Origin: Kofleriaceae bacterium
Lineage (GTDB): Bacteria; Myxococcota_A; Polyangia; Haliangiales; Haliangiaceae
DNA length: 64,000 nt
Reading direction: 5' to 3'
Assembly (NCBI GenBank): GCA_018057825.1
Contig: JAGPCY010000008.1
Span: 124,001 to 188,000 of the forward strand
Shown: in pieces, positions 9,877 to 23,742 of the stretch
How the letters are laid out: each line of letters begins with the position of its first letter
How positions within the stretch are numbered: position 1 is the stretch's first letter
The notes under the pieces: model-generated
Told to the model about the DNA's origin: nothing
The model's database searches: none
Seen by the model: only the letters and a program-made list of their open reading frames with translations
Program-made: the position numbers and the translations under genes

Positions 9877-10155
9877 ATGCGCAAGGACTTCGCCGCGATC
9901 GATCCCGCCGCTCTCGCCACCGTCACCGGCGGCCGCCGCGCCAGCTCCTCGACCAGCCGCTCGTCGATGGACGAGCGCCTGCTGGACAAGCTCGAGGACG
10001 TGCAGTCGGCGCTGCGCGACCTGGGGAAGAGCCAGGCGACGTCGTCCTCGAACGGCCTCGACCAGCTCCTGCCGCTCTTGGCGATGTCGATGCTGAACCG
10101 GGGCAACGGGCCCGGCTTCGGGGGCGGCAACGGCTGCGGCGGCGGCCGCTACTGA
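9877..10155 (+). CDS. Small secreted peptide with double-glycine leader
   Basis: A 92-residue protein starting at the ATG at 9877, preceded by an ACGGAGG ribosome-binding site at the right distance. Residues 1-19 read as a classic double-glycine leader (Leu13, Val16, Gly18-Gly19 in LATVTGG), the type cleaved by C39-peptidase ABC transporters during bacteriocin export. The predicted mature part is about 73 residues: a Ser-rich start, an amphipathic helix ([20 protein letters not shown]) and a Gly/Asn-rich tail with a single cysteine. No transporter, modification enzyme or immunity gene is adjacent. Bacteriocin, signalling peptide or structural secreted peptide are all possible. Confidence 0.6.
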   Translation: MRKDFAAIDPAALATVTGGRRASSSTSRSSMDERLLDKLEDVQSALRDLGKSQATSSSNGLDQLLPLLAMSMLNRGNGPGFGGGNGCGGGRY

Positions 10156-10236
10156 GGCGCGCGACGGGGCGCGCGATCGACGCCGCCGGCCCTGGCTCTC
10201 GACCGGGCCGCGGCGATCGGTCTACGCTGCCCGACC

Positions 10237-11307
10237 ATGAACCTCCGCTGGTCGCTCGTGCCCGTGTCCCTGCTCGCCGCCGCGTGTGGCGGCAAGAGCA
10301 AGCCGCCCCCACCGCCCGCGCCGGTGGTCGAGGCCAAGCCCACGCCGCCGCCGCCGCCGCCGCCGGTGTGTGTGCCCGCGGTCGAGCCCGCGGTGCTCGG
10401 CACCCCGACCTCCGACGGAAAGACCGCGCAGTTCTGCGCCGGCGACGGCGGCGAGCAGAGCCAGTGCTTCGCCGTCGATCTGAGCGACGGCAAGTTCACC
10501 AAGCTCGCCGAGGCCCCGACCGCGCAGCCGGCCGCCCTCGAGCCGGGGACCGCGACCGTCGAGACCACCGCGACCGACGTCAAGGTGTGCGTGGCGATCG
10601 AGGGCACCGCCGACGCCGCCTGCACGACGCTGCGCCCGAAGGTGCCGCGCGGCGCCAGCGAGCCGTTGCGCGCCGCGATCAACCCCAGCGGCACGACCAT
10701 GGTGGTCGCCCTCGGCGAGGCGGCGCGCGGCAAGGGCTTCCTCGAGGTGTGGGACGTCGCCAAGAAGAAGAAGACCGCGACGATCAAGTACACCAAGGGC
10801 GACTACAAGTGCGCCGACGTCGCGATGCTCGGCGACACGATCTTCGTCAACGCCAACGTGTGCGCCGGGCCCGATGCTCGCGGCGCGCTGTACAGCGCCA
10901 AGGGCAAGAAGCTCGCCGACGTCGGCAGCAAGGACTTCGGCACCTACGGCGCGACCGCGATCCAGGTCGCCGGCTCGACCTGGGCCTTCCTCGAGTCGGG
11001 CGCCGGCGCGGTCGTGCTGCAGGACGTCGCCACCGGCGCGGTCGGCAAGACGATCGATCTGGTCGGGCTGTGGGCGGGCGACGACGCCAGCGACGGCGCG
11101 CTGGCCAGCGGCAACCCCGGCGAGTCGACCTTGGTCCGCGGCGGCGAGGGTCAGCTCGTCGTGATCGCCGGCTCGCCGCGGGTCGGCAACGTCGGCGTCA
11201 TCGCCGCCGACGTCGGCGAGGTCCAGGTGTGGAAGGCGCTGCCGTGCGCGGCGCCCGCGGCCGCGGCTCCGGCCGACGCTCCGGCCGACGCTCCAGCCGA
11301 GGACTAG
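10237..11307 (+). CDS. Predicted lipoprotein, possibly beta-propeller
   Basis: A 356-residue lipoprotein: [19 protein letters not shown] gives a lipobox (LAAAC) followed by a long Pro-rich linker (about residues 24-45) that would lift the domain off the membrane. The remainder consists of repeating beta segments of the VAIEG / [10 protein letters not shown] / [17 protein letters not shown] type. This suggests a small WD40- or YVTN-like propeller, though I cannot define blades reliably. The C-terminus is an (APAD)n tail. Function unknown. It is convergent with the TonB-domain gene, with array 2 filling the gap. Confidence 0.7.
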   Translation: MNLRWSLVPVSLLAAACGGKSKPPPPPAPVVEAKPTPPPPPPPVCVPAVEPAVLGTPTSDGKTAQFCAGDGGEQSQCFAVDLSDGKFTKLAEAPTAQPAALEPGTATVETTATDVKVCVAIEGTADAACTTLRPKVPRGASEPLRAAINPSGTTMVVALGEAARGKGFLEVWDVAKKKKTATIKYTKGDYKCADVAMLGDTIFVNANVCAGPDARGALYSAKGKKLADVGSKDFGTYGATAIQVAGSTWAFLESGAGAVVLQDVATGAVGKTIDLVGLWAGDDASDGALASGNPGESTLVRGGEGQLVVIAGSPRVGNVGVIAADVGEVQVWKALPCAAPAAAAPADAPADAPAED

Positions 11308-11313
11308 CAAACC

Positions 11314-11435
11314 GTCTCGGCCTCGGTCTCGGCCTCCGTCTCGGCCTCGGACTCGGACTCCGTCTCGGTCTCTGCCTCGGTCTCGGTCTCGGTCTCGGCC
11401 TCGGTCTCGGCCTCGGTCTCGGCCTCCGTCGTCTC
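11314..11435. repeat. Hexanucleotide array 2 (GAGACC/GAGGCC)
   Basis: About 20 copies of the same hexamer as array 1, here with the GAGNCC orientation on the minus strand (CTCGGT/CTCGGC on the plus strand). Single-base variants include GAGTCC and GAGACG. It fills the gap between convergent genes, and its right edge touches the TAG stop codon of the minus-strand TonB-domain gene at 11436. Confidence 0.93.
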
Positions 11436-12044
11436 CTACCCCGGCAAGATCCACGGCGCGGTCACCGCGGCGTCGAAGTTGGGGCGCGAGCAGTCGCGGT
11501 AGCCGTGGTAGGTCGCGCCGAGGTTCCACGGCCCGCGACCACGACATGGCACCCGGGCCGCGCTGGTCCGGCTGGCCGGATCGGTCGACGGCATGCGCGT
11601 CGTGATGCCGAGGTGGGTGCGCAGCCAGCTCTGCGCCGGCCACTCGATCGGCCAGATGACGTAGGTGCGAGTCGGGCGACCGTCGCCGTCGCGGGCCGGA
11701 TCGAAGCGCACGCGAAAGCCTTCGGCGATCGCGATCGGCTCGAGGTCGAAGCCCGGGGCGTTCATGATCTTCAGGCGCTCGACCCGACCGGTCGCGTCGA
11801 CGTCGAGGAGTAACCAGGCCCGGGTCCAAGCGTCCGACAGGATCGCGCGATCGCTATACGGCGGCGTGGCGAGGGCCCGCGACCCCAACCGAGGCTTGGG
11901 CTCGACCGGTGGTCGGCGCAGATCCTCCAGCGTGATGATCTCGTCGGGCAGCTCGACCGGCGAGCCGTTGAAGGTTTCGGCCGTCGCGCCCGTCGTAAGG
12001 GCAGCGACGATCACCAGCGTGGCCAGCGCGGGACGGTTCGGCAT
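11436..12044 (-). CDS. Exported TonB C-terminal-domain-like protein
   Basis: A 202-residue protein with a cleavable signal peptide ([22 protein letters not shown]). The central part (about 75-135: [24 protein letters not shown] ... [16 protein letters not shown]) has the strand pattern of a TonB C-terminal domain, where a Gly-x-Val turn is followed by a basic strand and a Pro-rich exit. There is no N-terminal Pro-rich membrane-spanning TonB region. It may instead be a periplasmic protein of the type common in myxobacteria. It is divergent from the second sigma factor gene. Confidence 0.6.
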   Translation of the reverse strand: MPNRPALATLVIVAALTTGATAETFNGSPVELPDEIITLEDLRRPPVEPKPRLGSRALATPPYSDRAILSDAWTRAWLLLDVDATGRVERLKIMNAPGFDLEPIAIAEGFRVRFDPARDGDGRPTRTYVIWPIEWPAQSWLRTHLGITTRMPSTDPASRTSAARVPCRGRGPWNLGATYHGYRDCSRPNFDAAVTAPWILPG

Positions 12045-12314
12045 GTGCCCAGCGCCAGCAAGGGACGTGCCGCGGGGCGCGATCGTGGCGCCGCGCGGTT
12101 GCGCCGTCGGCCCGGCCGCGCTGTGGCGCCCACGCCACGGCGGTGCGGTCGAACGACGACAGCGTCCCCGCGACCATCGCGTAACGAGCTGGCGGTCGCG
12201 GACTCTACCTGGCCGATGTCGATCTCATCGCGAGCGGACGCCTCTCCTGCGACCGGCCCCACGACCACCGGCTGGCCAGTCGGCGACGGAGGAGCCCGTG
12301 ATACGGTGGGCCGC

Positions 12315-12902
12315 GTGGATCCCGACGCCGAGCTGGTCGAGCGGTGGCGCGCCGGCGAGCAGGCGGCGGGTGAAGCGCTGTTCACGCGGCACTTCGACGC
12401 GCTCTACCGCTTCTTCGCGACCAAGTGCGACGACGCGTCCGATCTGACCCAGGCGACCTTCCTGGCGGTCGTGCGCGCCCGCGATCAATACGCCGCGCGA
12501 TCGTCGTTTCGAACCTACCTGTTCTCGATCGCGCGCAACGAGCTCTACGACCACCTGCGCGGACGGCAGCGGGCCAAGCTGTTCGACCCCGAGGTGTCGT
12601 CGGTCGTCGATCTGGTGACCACCCCGGGGACCCGGGTCGACCGAGGCCGCGATCATCGACGGCTGTGCGACGCGCTGCGCACCCTGCCCGTCGAACAGCA
12701 GACCTTGCTCGAGCTGCACTACTGGGAGGGCCTCGACGCCGCCGGGCTGGCCGAGGTCTTCGACGCCCAGCCGGCGACCATCCGGGTCCGGCTGCACCGG
12801 GCCCGCCTGGCGCTCAAGGCTCAGCTCGACGCCGACGGCGGCGACGGCGGCGAGGCCTCGCTCGACGAGCTGGACGCCTGGGCCCGGCGCCACGGGCAGT
12901 GA
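12315..12902 (+). CDS. ECF RNA polymerase sigma factor
   Basis: A 195-residue ECF sigma factor. Region 2 is clear: ALFTRHFDALYRFFATK, then DASDLTQATFLAVVRARDQYAARSSFRTYLFSIARNELYDHLR (core binding and -10 recognition). Region 4 is LPVEQQTLLELHYWEGLDAAGLAEVFDAQPATIRVRLHRARLALK (-35 recognition). Candidate starts are GTG at 12306 or 12315; I use 12315 because it is the usual length. No anti-sigma gene is next to it. The following ADYC-like lipoprotein gene lies on the same strand about 100 bases on and could be a target. Confidence 0.88.
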   Translation: MDPDAELVERWRAGEQAAGEALFTRHFDALYRFFATKCDDASDLTQATFLAVVRARDQYAARSSFRTYLFSIARNELYDHLRGRQRAKLFDPEVSSVVDLVTTPGTRVDRGRDHRRLCDALRTLPVEQQTLLELHYWEGLDAAGLAEVFDAQPATIRVRLHRARLALKAQLDADGGDGGEASLDELDAWARRHGQ

Positions 12903-13004
12903 CGCCCGACCGAACCGGAAACCAGCGGTGACAGAGATCGCGCCGCGCCGTAACGCTGGCAGCGGTCCGAGGTCTACCAGGGCGAACCACCCCTGGAGCC
13001 CTCC

Positions 13005-14051
13005 ATGCGCCACTACGTCCTCCCCGCCACGATCACCGCCCTGTCCCTCTTGGCCGCGTGCGCGGAGCCGCTCGACCGCGACGACCCGGCGACCGCGCCG
13101 AGCTGGAACCTGCCCGACCCGGAGGAAGACCCCGGCTGCCAAGGCTGGAAGTGCACCGGCAACTCCCCGGTGATGAGCGGGTATGGCTTCATCGAGCTGC
13201 ACGAGAATCAGGTCGCGAACGACGTCGGGTTCCGGCTGCATCATCTGCGCAAGGAGGGCATCGTCTACCATCCCGATGTCCGCGGCGATCGCCTCTACGG
13301 TCTCGGCGCGGGCGGCGCAATCGCCCTCGCTGGCCCAGCGCTCGAGCACGCCGAGTTGGTCCTCAGCCGCGACGGCACGCCCGGCGAGTTCGCGATCCAG
13401 ATCCACAAGGTCAACAACCTAGTGACGTTCTGGACCGCGCCCTATACGACGATCGAGACCTACGAGCTCACCTACACCGGGCCGGACGTGGCTAAGCGGA
13501 CGCCGCTGTGCCCGAACCCGCCGCCACCGACCACCGGCGATGGCCACATGTGGGCCGCGCCCGGCGAGGCGATCTTGTTCAGCGGCGACCGCTACGACCC
13601 GAACAAGCGCATCATCGCGTCGACCCCGACCGAGGCCGGCGATTGGTTCAACATCGGCTGCGCGGGCAGCGCCCTCGCCAAACTGCACCTGAATCGCTTC
13701 ACCGCCGCTGGCAAGCGCCCGGCGCAGCCCGCCACCAGCCGGGCCGAGCGCCAGGACGTTCTGGCGATGTACACCGGCAACGTCTGCGGCACCGGCACGG
13801 CCTACACCATCCCCGATACCCAGATCCGCTGGGCCAGCCGCAACGGCTACCATCAGATGGGCGCCTTCGCGACCTACGAGGCGGTGTGGGGCGGCGGCCG
13901 CGCGGTGTGCATGTCGTCGTGGCGCCTCGACGCGACGCACCCGGAGCTGCGCGAGCAGATGAAGCTCGAGTGCGGCGAGCTGCCGCCGTGCTCGCAGGCC
14001 CTGCTCGGGAGCTGGCAGACCCGCGGGACGGTGCTGTCCGCCGTCCCGTGA
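13005..14051 (+). CDS. ADYC-domain-like lipoprotein
   Basis: A 348-residue lipoprotein (MRHYVLPATITALSLLAACAEP, lipobox LLAAC). The body resembles the ADYC domain family found largely in myxobacteria: an EAILFSGDRYD segment, then DWFNIGCAGSALAKLHLNRFTAA and QDVLAMYTGNVCGTGTAYT, where the family normally has the eponymous Ala-Asp-Tyr-Cys. Here it reads Thr-Gly-Asn-Val-Cys, keeping only the cysteine. Eleven cysteines after the lipobox suggest several disulfides. Its role is unknown. The assignment rests on remembered family pattern. Confidence 0.6.
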   Translation: MRHYVLPATITALSLLAACAEPLDRDDPATAPSWNLPDPEEDPGCQGWKCTGNSPVMSGYGFIELHENQVANDVGFRLHHLRKEGIVYHPDVRGDRLYGLGAGGAIALAGPALEHAELVLSRDGTPGEFAIQIHKVNNLVTFWTAPYTTIETYELTYTGPDVAKRTPLCPNPPPPTTGDGHMWAAPGEAILFSGDRYDPNKRIIASTPTEAGDWFNIGCAGSALAKLHLNRFTAAGKRPAQPATSRAERQDVLAMYTGNVCGTGTAYTIPDTQIRWASRNGYHQMGAFATYEAVWGGGRAVCMSSWRLDATHPELREQMKLECGELPPCSQALLGSWQTRGTVLSAVP

Positions 14052-14059
14052 CCCAGCGC

Positions 14060-16531
14060 TCATGGCGCCAGCGCGGCCAGGTTGGCGCGGCGGCGCGCCA
14101 GGATCGTCGCCGGGTCGGAGTTCGCGAGCTGGCTGAGGTGCCCGCCCGCGACGGCTAGCGCGCGCACCAGCGCGACGGGGTCGTCGCTGGCCCGCGCCGC
14201 CAGGGCCCGGAGGAGCGCCAGCTCGTAGGCGTAGATCCGCAGCCACGACGAAACCTCGCCTTGCTGCCGTAGCCAGGCGTCGCCCGGCTCGAGCGCCGCG
14301 CGCGCGGCCGCCGCATCTCCCCGCGCCAACGCCGCCAGCGCCGCCGCGCGGCTGGTCGAGAGCTTGCGCTTCGTACCTGCGGTGGCGCGGGCGTGGAGGC
14401 CGGCCCAGGTCCCGGCGGCCGCGCGATCACCAACGATCAGCGCGACCAACGCGGCCTCGGCGCTGCACTCGGCGATCAGTCCGGTCAACTGGGGGTGGAG
14501 CGTCGCCAGCGCGCGACACGCCGGCTCGAGCAAGCGGCGCAGCTCGTCGTCGGTCGCGGCCAGGGTGGCGACGTAGGTCTGGTAGCGCAAGGTCTCAGGG
14601 TGCTCGGCCCCGAGACGCTGAGTGAGCTCGGCGATCAGCGCCGCGCCGCCGTCGGCGATCGCCGCGGCGTCGTCGGAGGAGACCAGCGCGCCGTAGCGCA
14701 CGAAGGCCAGCTCCACTGCCTCGGGGCCAGTGACGCGATCGACCTCAGGCGCGGCCTGGGCGAAGCGGGCGCGGGCCGCCGGGCGATCGTCGCGGGCCAG
14801 GGCGATCGCGCCGAGGTTGCCGTACAGGAGCGCGCGGGTCGCCGCGGCGGTCGGCCCCAGCCGCGCCGCCAGCGGCTCGATCAGCGACAGCCCGTCGACC
14901 GCGGCCGGGTCGCGCCCGGTCGCGATCGCGAAGGCGTGGCGGGCGAAGGCCTCGACCGCCAGGCGATCGTCCCCGGCGGTCAGGGCCTGGGCGATCGCGA
15001 TCGCGAAATCGGGCGCGCCGCGCGCGTCGGCCAGGGCCGCCAGATCGATCCGACCGCGGCCGAGGTGGGCCCGGGCGATCGCCGGCGGGTAACCGGTCGC
15101 GGCCGCGGCGGTGACCGCCTGGTCGGCGAGCGCGCGCGCGCCGTCGATGACCGCGGCGTCGCGCAAGACCGCGGCCTCGGCCAGGAGCGCGTCGACGGCC
15201 GCGACCGCGGCGCGCTGGGTCAGCGCCGGCGGCGCCACCGGGCTGGCCAGGGCGGCGTCATCGCCGCACCGCGCGACCGTCGGCAGGGCCGCGACCGCGG
15301 TCACCAGGTCGGGCAGGCCCGGCGCCTCGACCGCGGCCAGGAGGCGCGCCGTGGTCGCGAGCGACGTCCGGACCTCGGACAGACAGGCGCCGCGGCGATC
15401 GAAGGCCGCGGCCGCCAGCTCGCCGCGGGCGTGGGCCCGACAGGCGTCGCGATGGGCCACGGTCCAGGCCGTGGCCAGCTCGTCGAGGCGGGCCACGAGC
15501 CTCGGCGCGACCTGGGCCGGGTAGTCGCCGGCCAGCCCCCCGAGGCGAGCGAGGATCTCGGCGCGGCGCTCGGTCCACGCGGTCGCCACCAGGGCCGCGC
15601 CGCCGTCGCAGCGGGCGGCCGGGTCGGCCACCTGATCGCGGCCGATCAAGACCCCGGCGACCCCGGTCGCGGCCAGCGCGGCGACCACGCCGCGGCGGCG
15701 CCAGATCGAGCGCGGATCGCGGCCGAGCGCGGCGGCCAGCGCCGCCATCGACGGATAGCGCGCCGCCGGCTCGTCGGCGGTGCCGCGCTCGAGGATCGGC
15801 GCCAGCCAGCGCGGCGCCCGCCGGCCCAGGGCCTCGCGCAAGGACGCGCACAGCGCGTATTGATCGACCGCTGGCGTCGCCTGGCCGGTGCGCTGCTCGG
15901 GCGCCATGTAGCGCGGGGTCCCGGCGGCGGTGCGGTCGTCGTCGCCGGCCACCGCCAGCCCGAAGTCGAGGACCCGCACGCGGCCGTCGCCGCCGACCAC
16001 CGCGTTGTCAGGCTTGAAGTCGCGGTGGACCAGCCCGGCGGCGTGGGCCGCGGCCAGCCCGTCGGCGGCCTGGCGGTAGGCGCGGACGATCGCGCGCGGG
16101 TCCGCGGTCCGCGCCGCGAACGCTCGCAGGGTCTCGCCGCGCACCCACTCCATGACCAGGAACACGCCGAGCGGGCTGTCGACCACGTCGTAGATCGGCA
16201 CGACGTTGGGGTGCGACAGCGCCGCCAACGCGCGCCCCTCGCGCAGAGCCCGGGCCCGGGTGGCGTCGGACGCCGTCGTCGCCAGCTTGAGCGCGACCGT
16301 GCGCCCGAGCTCGTCATCGTCGGCGGTCCACACCGCACCCATGCCGCCGGCGCCGATCCGCTCGCGCACCTGATAGCGCCCGACCCGCACCGCCGGGGCG
16401 CGCCCGAACAAGGCCGCCGCCGCTGTCGCCCGCGCGACCTCGCGGGCCAGAGGATCGACCGCCTCGACCGCCGCCGCGGCCAGCACCTCGCTGGCCAGAG
16501 GGGCGTCGTCATCGGCGCGGCGATCGGTCAT
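14060..16531 (-). CDS. Membrane-anchored Ser/Thr protein kinase
   Basis: An 823-residue Hanks-type kinase. The catalytic domain occupies about residues 52-295: glycine loop RIGAGGMGAVW, ATP lysine in TVALKLA, catalytic loop VHRDFKPDNAVV, DFGLAV, and activation segment GTPRYMAPEQ. A membrane helix follows (GVVAALAATGVAGVLIG, about 306-322). The 500-residue C-terminal half is Ala-rich and helical with TPR-like pairs, and begins with the CDGGAALVATAWTERR pattern seen in many myxobacterial kinases. I start at the ATG at 16531; the longer frame to 16579 is Pro/Arg-rich and unlikely to be translated. The phosphorylation target is unknown. Confidence 0.9.
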   Translation of the reverse strand: MTDRRADDDAPLASEVLAAAAVEAVDPLAREVARATAAAALFGRAPAVRVGRYQVRERIGAGGMGAVWTADDDELGRTVALKLATTASDATRARALREGRALAALSHPNVVPIYDVVDSPLGVFLVMEWVRGETLRAFAARTADPRAIVRAYRQAADGLAAAHAAGLVHRDFKPDNAVVGGDGRVRVLDFGLAVAGDDDRTAAGTPRYMAPEQRTGQATPAVDQYALCASLREALGRRAPRWLAPILERGTADEPAARYPSMAALAAALGRDPRSIWRRRGVVAALAATGVAGVLIGRDQVADPAARCDGGAALVATAWTERRAEILARLGGLAGDYPAQVAPRLVARLDELATAWTVAHRDACRAHARGELAAAAFDRRGACLSEVRTSLATTARLLAAVEAPGLPDLVTAVAALPTVARCGDDAALASPVAPPALTQRAAVAAVDALLAEAAVLRDAAVIDGARALADQAVTAAAATGYPPAIARAHLGRGRIDLAALADARGAPDFAIAIAQALTAGDDRLAVEAFARHAFAIATGRDPAAVDGLSLIEPLAARLGPTAAATRALLYGNLGAIALARDDRPAARARFAQAAPEVDRVTGPEAVELAFVRYGALVSSDDAAAIADGGAALIAELTQRLGAEHPETLRYQTYVATLAATDDELRRLLEPACRALATLHPQLTGLIAECSAEAALVALIVGDRAAAGTWAGLHARATAGTKRKLSTSRAAALAALARGDAAAARAALEPGDAWLRQQGEVSSWLRIYAYELALLRALAARASDDPVALVRALAVAGGHLSQLANSDPATILARRRANLAALAP

Positions 16532-19071
<2,540 letters not shown>

Positions 19072-19134
19072 GCGCGCGGCGTCCGGTTTTCGACGCGATC
19101 GCGCTGGCAAGCGACTTGCTGTCCATCGCGGGCG

Positions 19135-20397
19135 ATGCGCAGCCTGCTGCTGGTGACCCTCGCCCTCGGGCTGACCTCGACGTCGACCTCGACGCCGGCC
19201 CGCGCCGAGCCGACGCCGCCGGCGACCCTCGAGGAGGCCGCGCGCGACGACGCGCTGTGGTCGGTCGAGCCGGGCTCGCTCGAGGCCCGGGCCTGGGCCC
19301 AGCTCGGCGCCGACCTGGTCGAGGCCACCGCCGCGGTCGGCGCCGAGGCCCGCTACGCCGGCCGCCGCTGCGACTACCTGCGGGCCGGCGGCCAGCTCCG
19401 GCTGGGCGTGGGCGAGGACCGACGCCTGGCGGCCGAGCAGTGGGCCAGCGTGTGCATCCCGTTCGTGACGATGGAATTCGGACACCATCTGGAGTGGGAT
19501 GTTCGACCTTCGCTCCTGGCGCCCCTCGGCCTGCGCGCCGGACGGTTTCGCCGGGAGACGCTGCGCTTCCACTGGGAGCCCTTGCGCGGCCGGCTGGGGA
19601 CCGTGCTCGCGGCGGTCGAGCGCGGCGAGTCGAAGAAGCAGGGCCTGCCCCCGCCGCGCCCGCGCACCCCGGCCGAAGAGGCGCGCCTTCCCCAGGGCGA
19701 GATCGTGATCTTCGACGTCGACGCGGCGTACAGCTTCCTGTGGGAGGGCGGCGGCGACGGCGAGATCGCGGTCCACAACCGGATCGAGGCGGCGCCGTTT
19801 CGCTACCTGCGCGAGCGCTTCGTCCTCGACATCGGCGCCGGTGGCGGCGAGTTCACCGACGACGCCTCGCTGGTCCACGTCTGGCTGCTCAAGCTGGAGA
19901 ACCTGGGCCTCGGCCCGATCGACGCCACCGCCGGCTTCGGCATGGCCTCGGGCAACGCCGGACCGTTCGTGTCCGACCTCGAGCGCGAGATCGCGGTCAC
20001 CGTGCCGCGCATCGCGGTCGGGCTGGCCGTCCCCGGGGAGCACGTCCACGTCGGCGCCCGCGGCAGCTACGACGTCGCCCTGGCCGCCGACGGCTACGTC
20101 ACCGTCGACGCGCGCGTCGACGCCAGCCTCGAGGTGACCGGCGAGGCCACCCGCGTGAGCCTCGACGGCAACGCCGCCCGGACCGAGGTCCACGTCCCGG
20201 GCGCCCCCGGGCCGCTGCGGGCCATGACCGGCGGCGGCGCCCTCGCCGTGACCCGCCGCTTGACGCCCCACCTGACCGCCACCACCCGCCTCGAGGTCGC
20301 GCGGTCGTTCTACGCCGCCGACGTCGTGAACCTCGACGCCGCGCCGCGTTGGGGCGTCGCCGGGTTCGCGGTCCTCGAGGCCGCGATCGCCCGGTGA
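19135..20397 (+). CDS. Exported protein, probable outer-membrane beta protein
   Basis: A 420-residue protein with a signal peptide (MRSLLLVTLALGLTSTSTSTPARA). The C-terminal 250 residues consist of regular alternating strands with aromatic girdles (FRYLRERFVLDIGAG, VHVGARGSYDVALAADGYVTVDARVDASLEVTG, AVTRRLTPHLTATTRLEVARSFY). This fits a beta-barrel in the outer membrane. Between the Mo oxidoreductase and ygfK-like genes it could be a substrate channel, but the barrel class cannot be identified from sequence alone. Confidence 0.6.
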   Translation: MRSLLLVTLALGLTSTSTSTPARAEPTPPATLEEAARDDALWSVEPGSLEARAWAQLGADLVEATAAVGAEARYAGRRCDYLRAGGQLRLGVGEDRRLAAEQWASVCIPFVTMEFGHHLEWDVRPSLLAPLGLRAGRFRRETLRFHWEPLRGRLGTVLAAVERGESKKQGLPPPRPRTPAEEARLPQGEIVIFDVDAAYSFLWEGGGDGEIAVHNRIEAAPFRYLRERFVLDIGAGGGEFTDDASLVHVWLLKLENLGLGPIDATAGFGMASGNAGPFVSDLEREIAVTVPRIAVGLAVPGEHVHVGARGSYDVALAADGYVTVDARVDASLEVTGEATRVSLDGNAARTEVHVPGAPGPLRAMTGGGALAVTRRLTPHLTATTRLEVARSFYAADVVNLDAAPRWGVAGFAVLEAAIAR

Positions 20398-20416
20398 CCG
20401 CGGTAGCATCGCGGCG

Positions 20417-22473
<2,057 letters not shown>

Positions 22474-22477
<4 letters not shown>

Positions 22478-23706
22478 CCGCGCCGGCGCTGCGCGTCGAC
22501 GGTGACCGCCTGCTGCGGCGGCTCATGGCCCTGGCCGAGGTCGGCGCGATCGACGGCGGCGGCGTGTGCCGGCTGGCGCTCACCGACGCCGACCGCGCCG
22601 GCCGCGACCTGGTCGTCGGCTGGATGCGCGACCTCGGCCTGACCGTCACGGTCGATCGCATCGGCAACGTGCTGGGCACCCGCGCCGGGCGCGAGGACCT
22701 GCCGCCGGTGATCATCGGCTCACACATCGACACCGTGCGGACCGGCGGCAAGTACGACGGCAACTACGGCGTCCTGGCCGGCCTCGAGGTGATCGAGCGC
22801 CTGGCCGAGGCCGGGGTCACCACCCGCCACCCGATCGCGGTCGGGTTCTTCACCAACGAGGAGGGCGCGCGGTTCCAGCCCGACATGTTGGGCAGCGCCG
22901 TCCACCAGGGCGCCCTCGACCTCGACACCGCGCTGGCCACCGTCGCGATCGACGGCGCGCGGCTAGGCGACGAGCTGGCGCGCATCGGCTACGCCGGCGA
23001 CGCCCCGGTCGGGACCCTGCGCGCCGCCGCCTTCCTCGAGCTCCACGTCGAGCAGGGCCCGGTCCTCGAGCGCGAGGGCCTGACGATCGGCGCGGTCACC
23101 GGTGTCCAGGGCATCTCGTGGACCGAGCTGACCCTGACCGGGGTGTCGAACCACGCCGGCACGACGCCGATGTCGATGCGCAGCGACGCCGGGTTCGTCG
23201 CCGCCGAGATCACCTGCTTCGTCCGCCGCCTGACCCGGATCTACGGCGACACCCAGGTCGCCACCGTCGGCCACCTGACCGTCCGGCCCAACCTGGTGAA
23301 CGTCATCCCCAACCAGGTCGTGATGACCGTCGACCTGCGGAACACCGACGACAACATCCTCGGCCGGGCCGAGAGCGAGACCTTCGCGTTCGTCGAGCGC
23401 GCCGCCGCCGCCGAGGGCGTCACGGTCAGCCGCCGCACCCTGGCGCGGTTCGCCCCGGTCGCCTTCGACCGCGCCATGGTCGATCGCGTCGACGCCGTCG
23501 CCCAGGCCCACGGTCACACCGTGCGTCGCATGCCCAGCGGCGCCGGCCACGACGCCCAGATGTTCGCGCCCCACTGTCCGACCGGCATGATCTTCGTGCC
23601 GTCGGTCGGCGGCATCAGCCACAACGTCCGCGAGCACACCGCCCCCGCCGACCTGATCGCCGGCGCCGACGTCCTCCTCGAGGTCGTCCGCGACGTCGCC
23701 GGCTGA
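22474..23706 (+). CDS. M20-family carbamoylase / allantoate amidohydrolase-like hydrolase
   Basis: A 410-residue binuclear zinc hydrolase of the N-carbamoyl-L-amino-acid amidohydrolase / allantoate amidohydrolase group. Metal ligands are recognisable: GSHIDTV (His84), DGNYGV (Asp95), FTNEEGAR (Glu129-Glu130, catalytic base and ligand), LELHVEQGP and ISHNVREHT. The SNHAGTTPMSMRSDA lid segment is also typical. Such enzymes hydrolyse N-carbamoyl amino acids or allantoate to ammonia, CO2 and amino acid. In the E. coli urate-type set the M20 member is YgeY. The GTG start overlaps the ygfK-like stop, so the two are co-translated. Confidence 0.88.
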
Positions 23707-23742
23707 GCCCCGCGCCCCGCGCGCCCCTGACAGGAGTACCGC

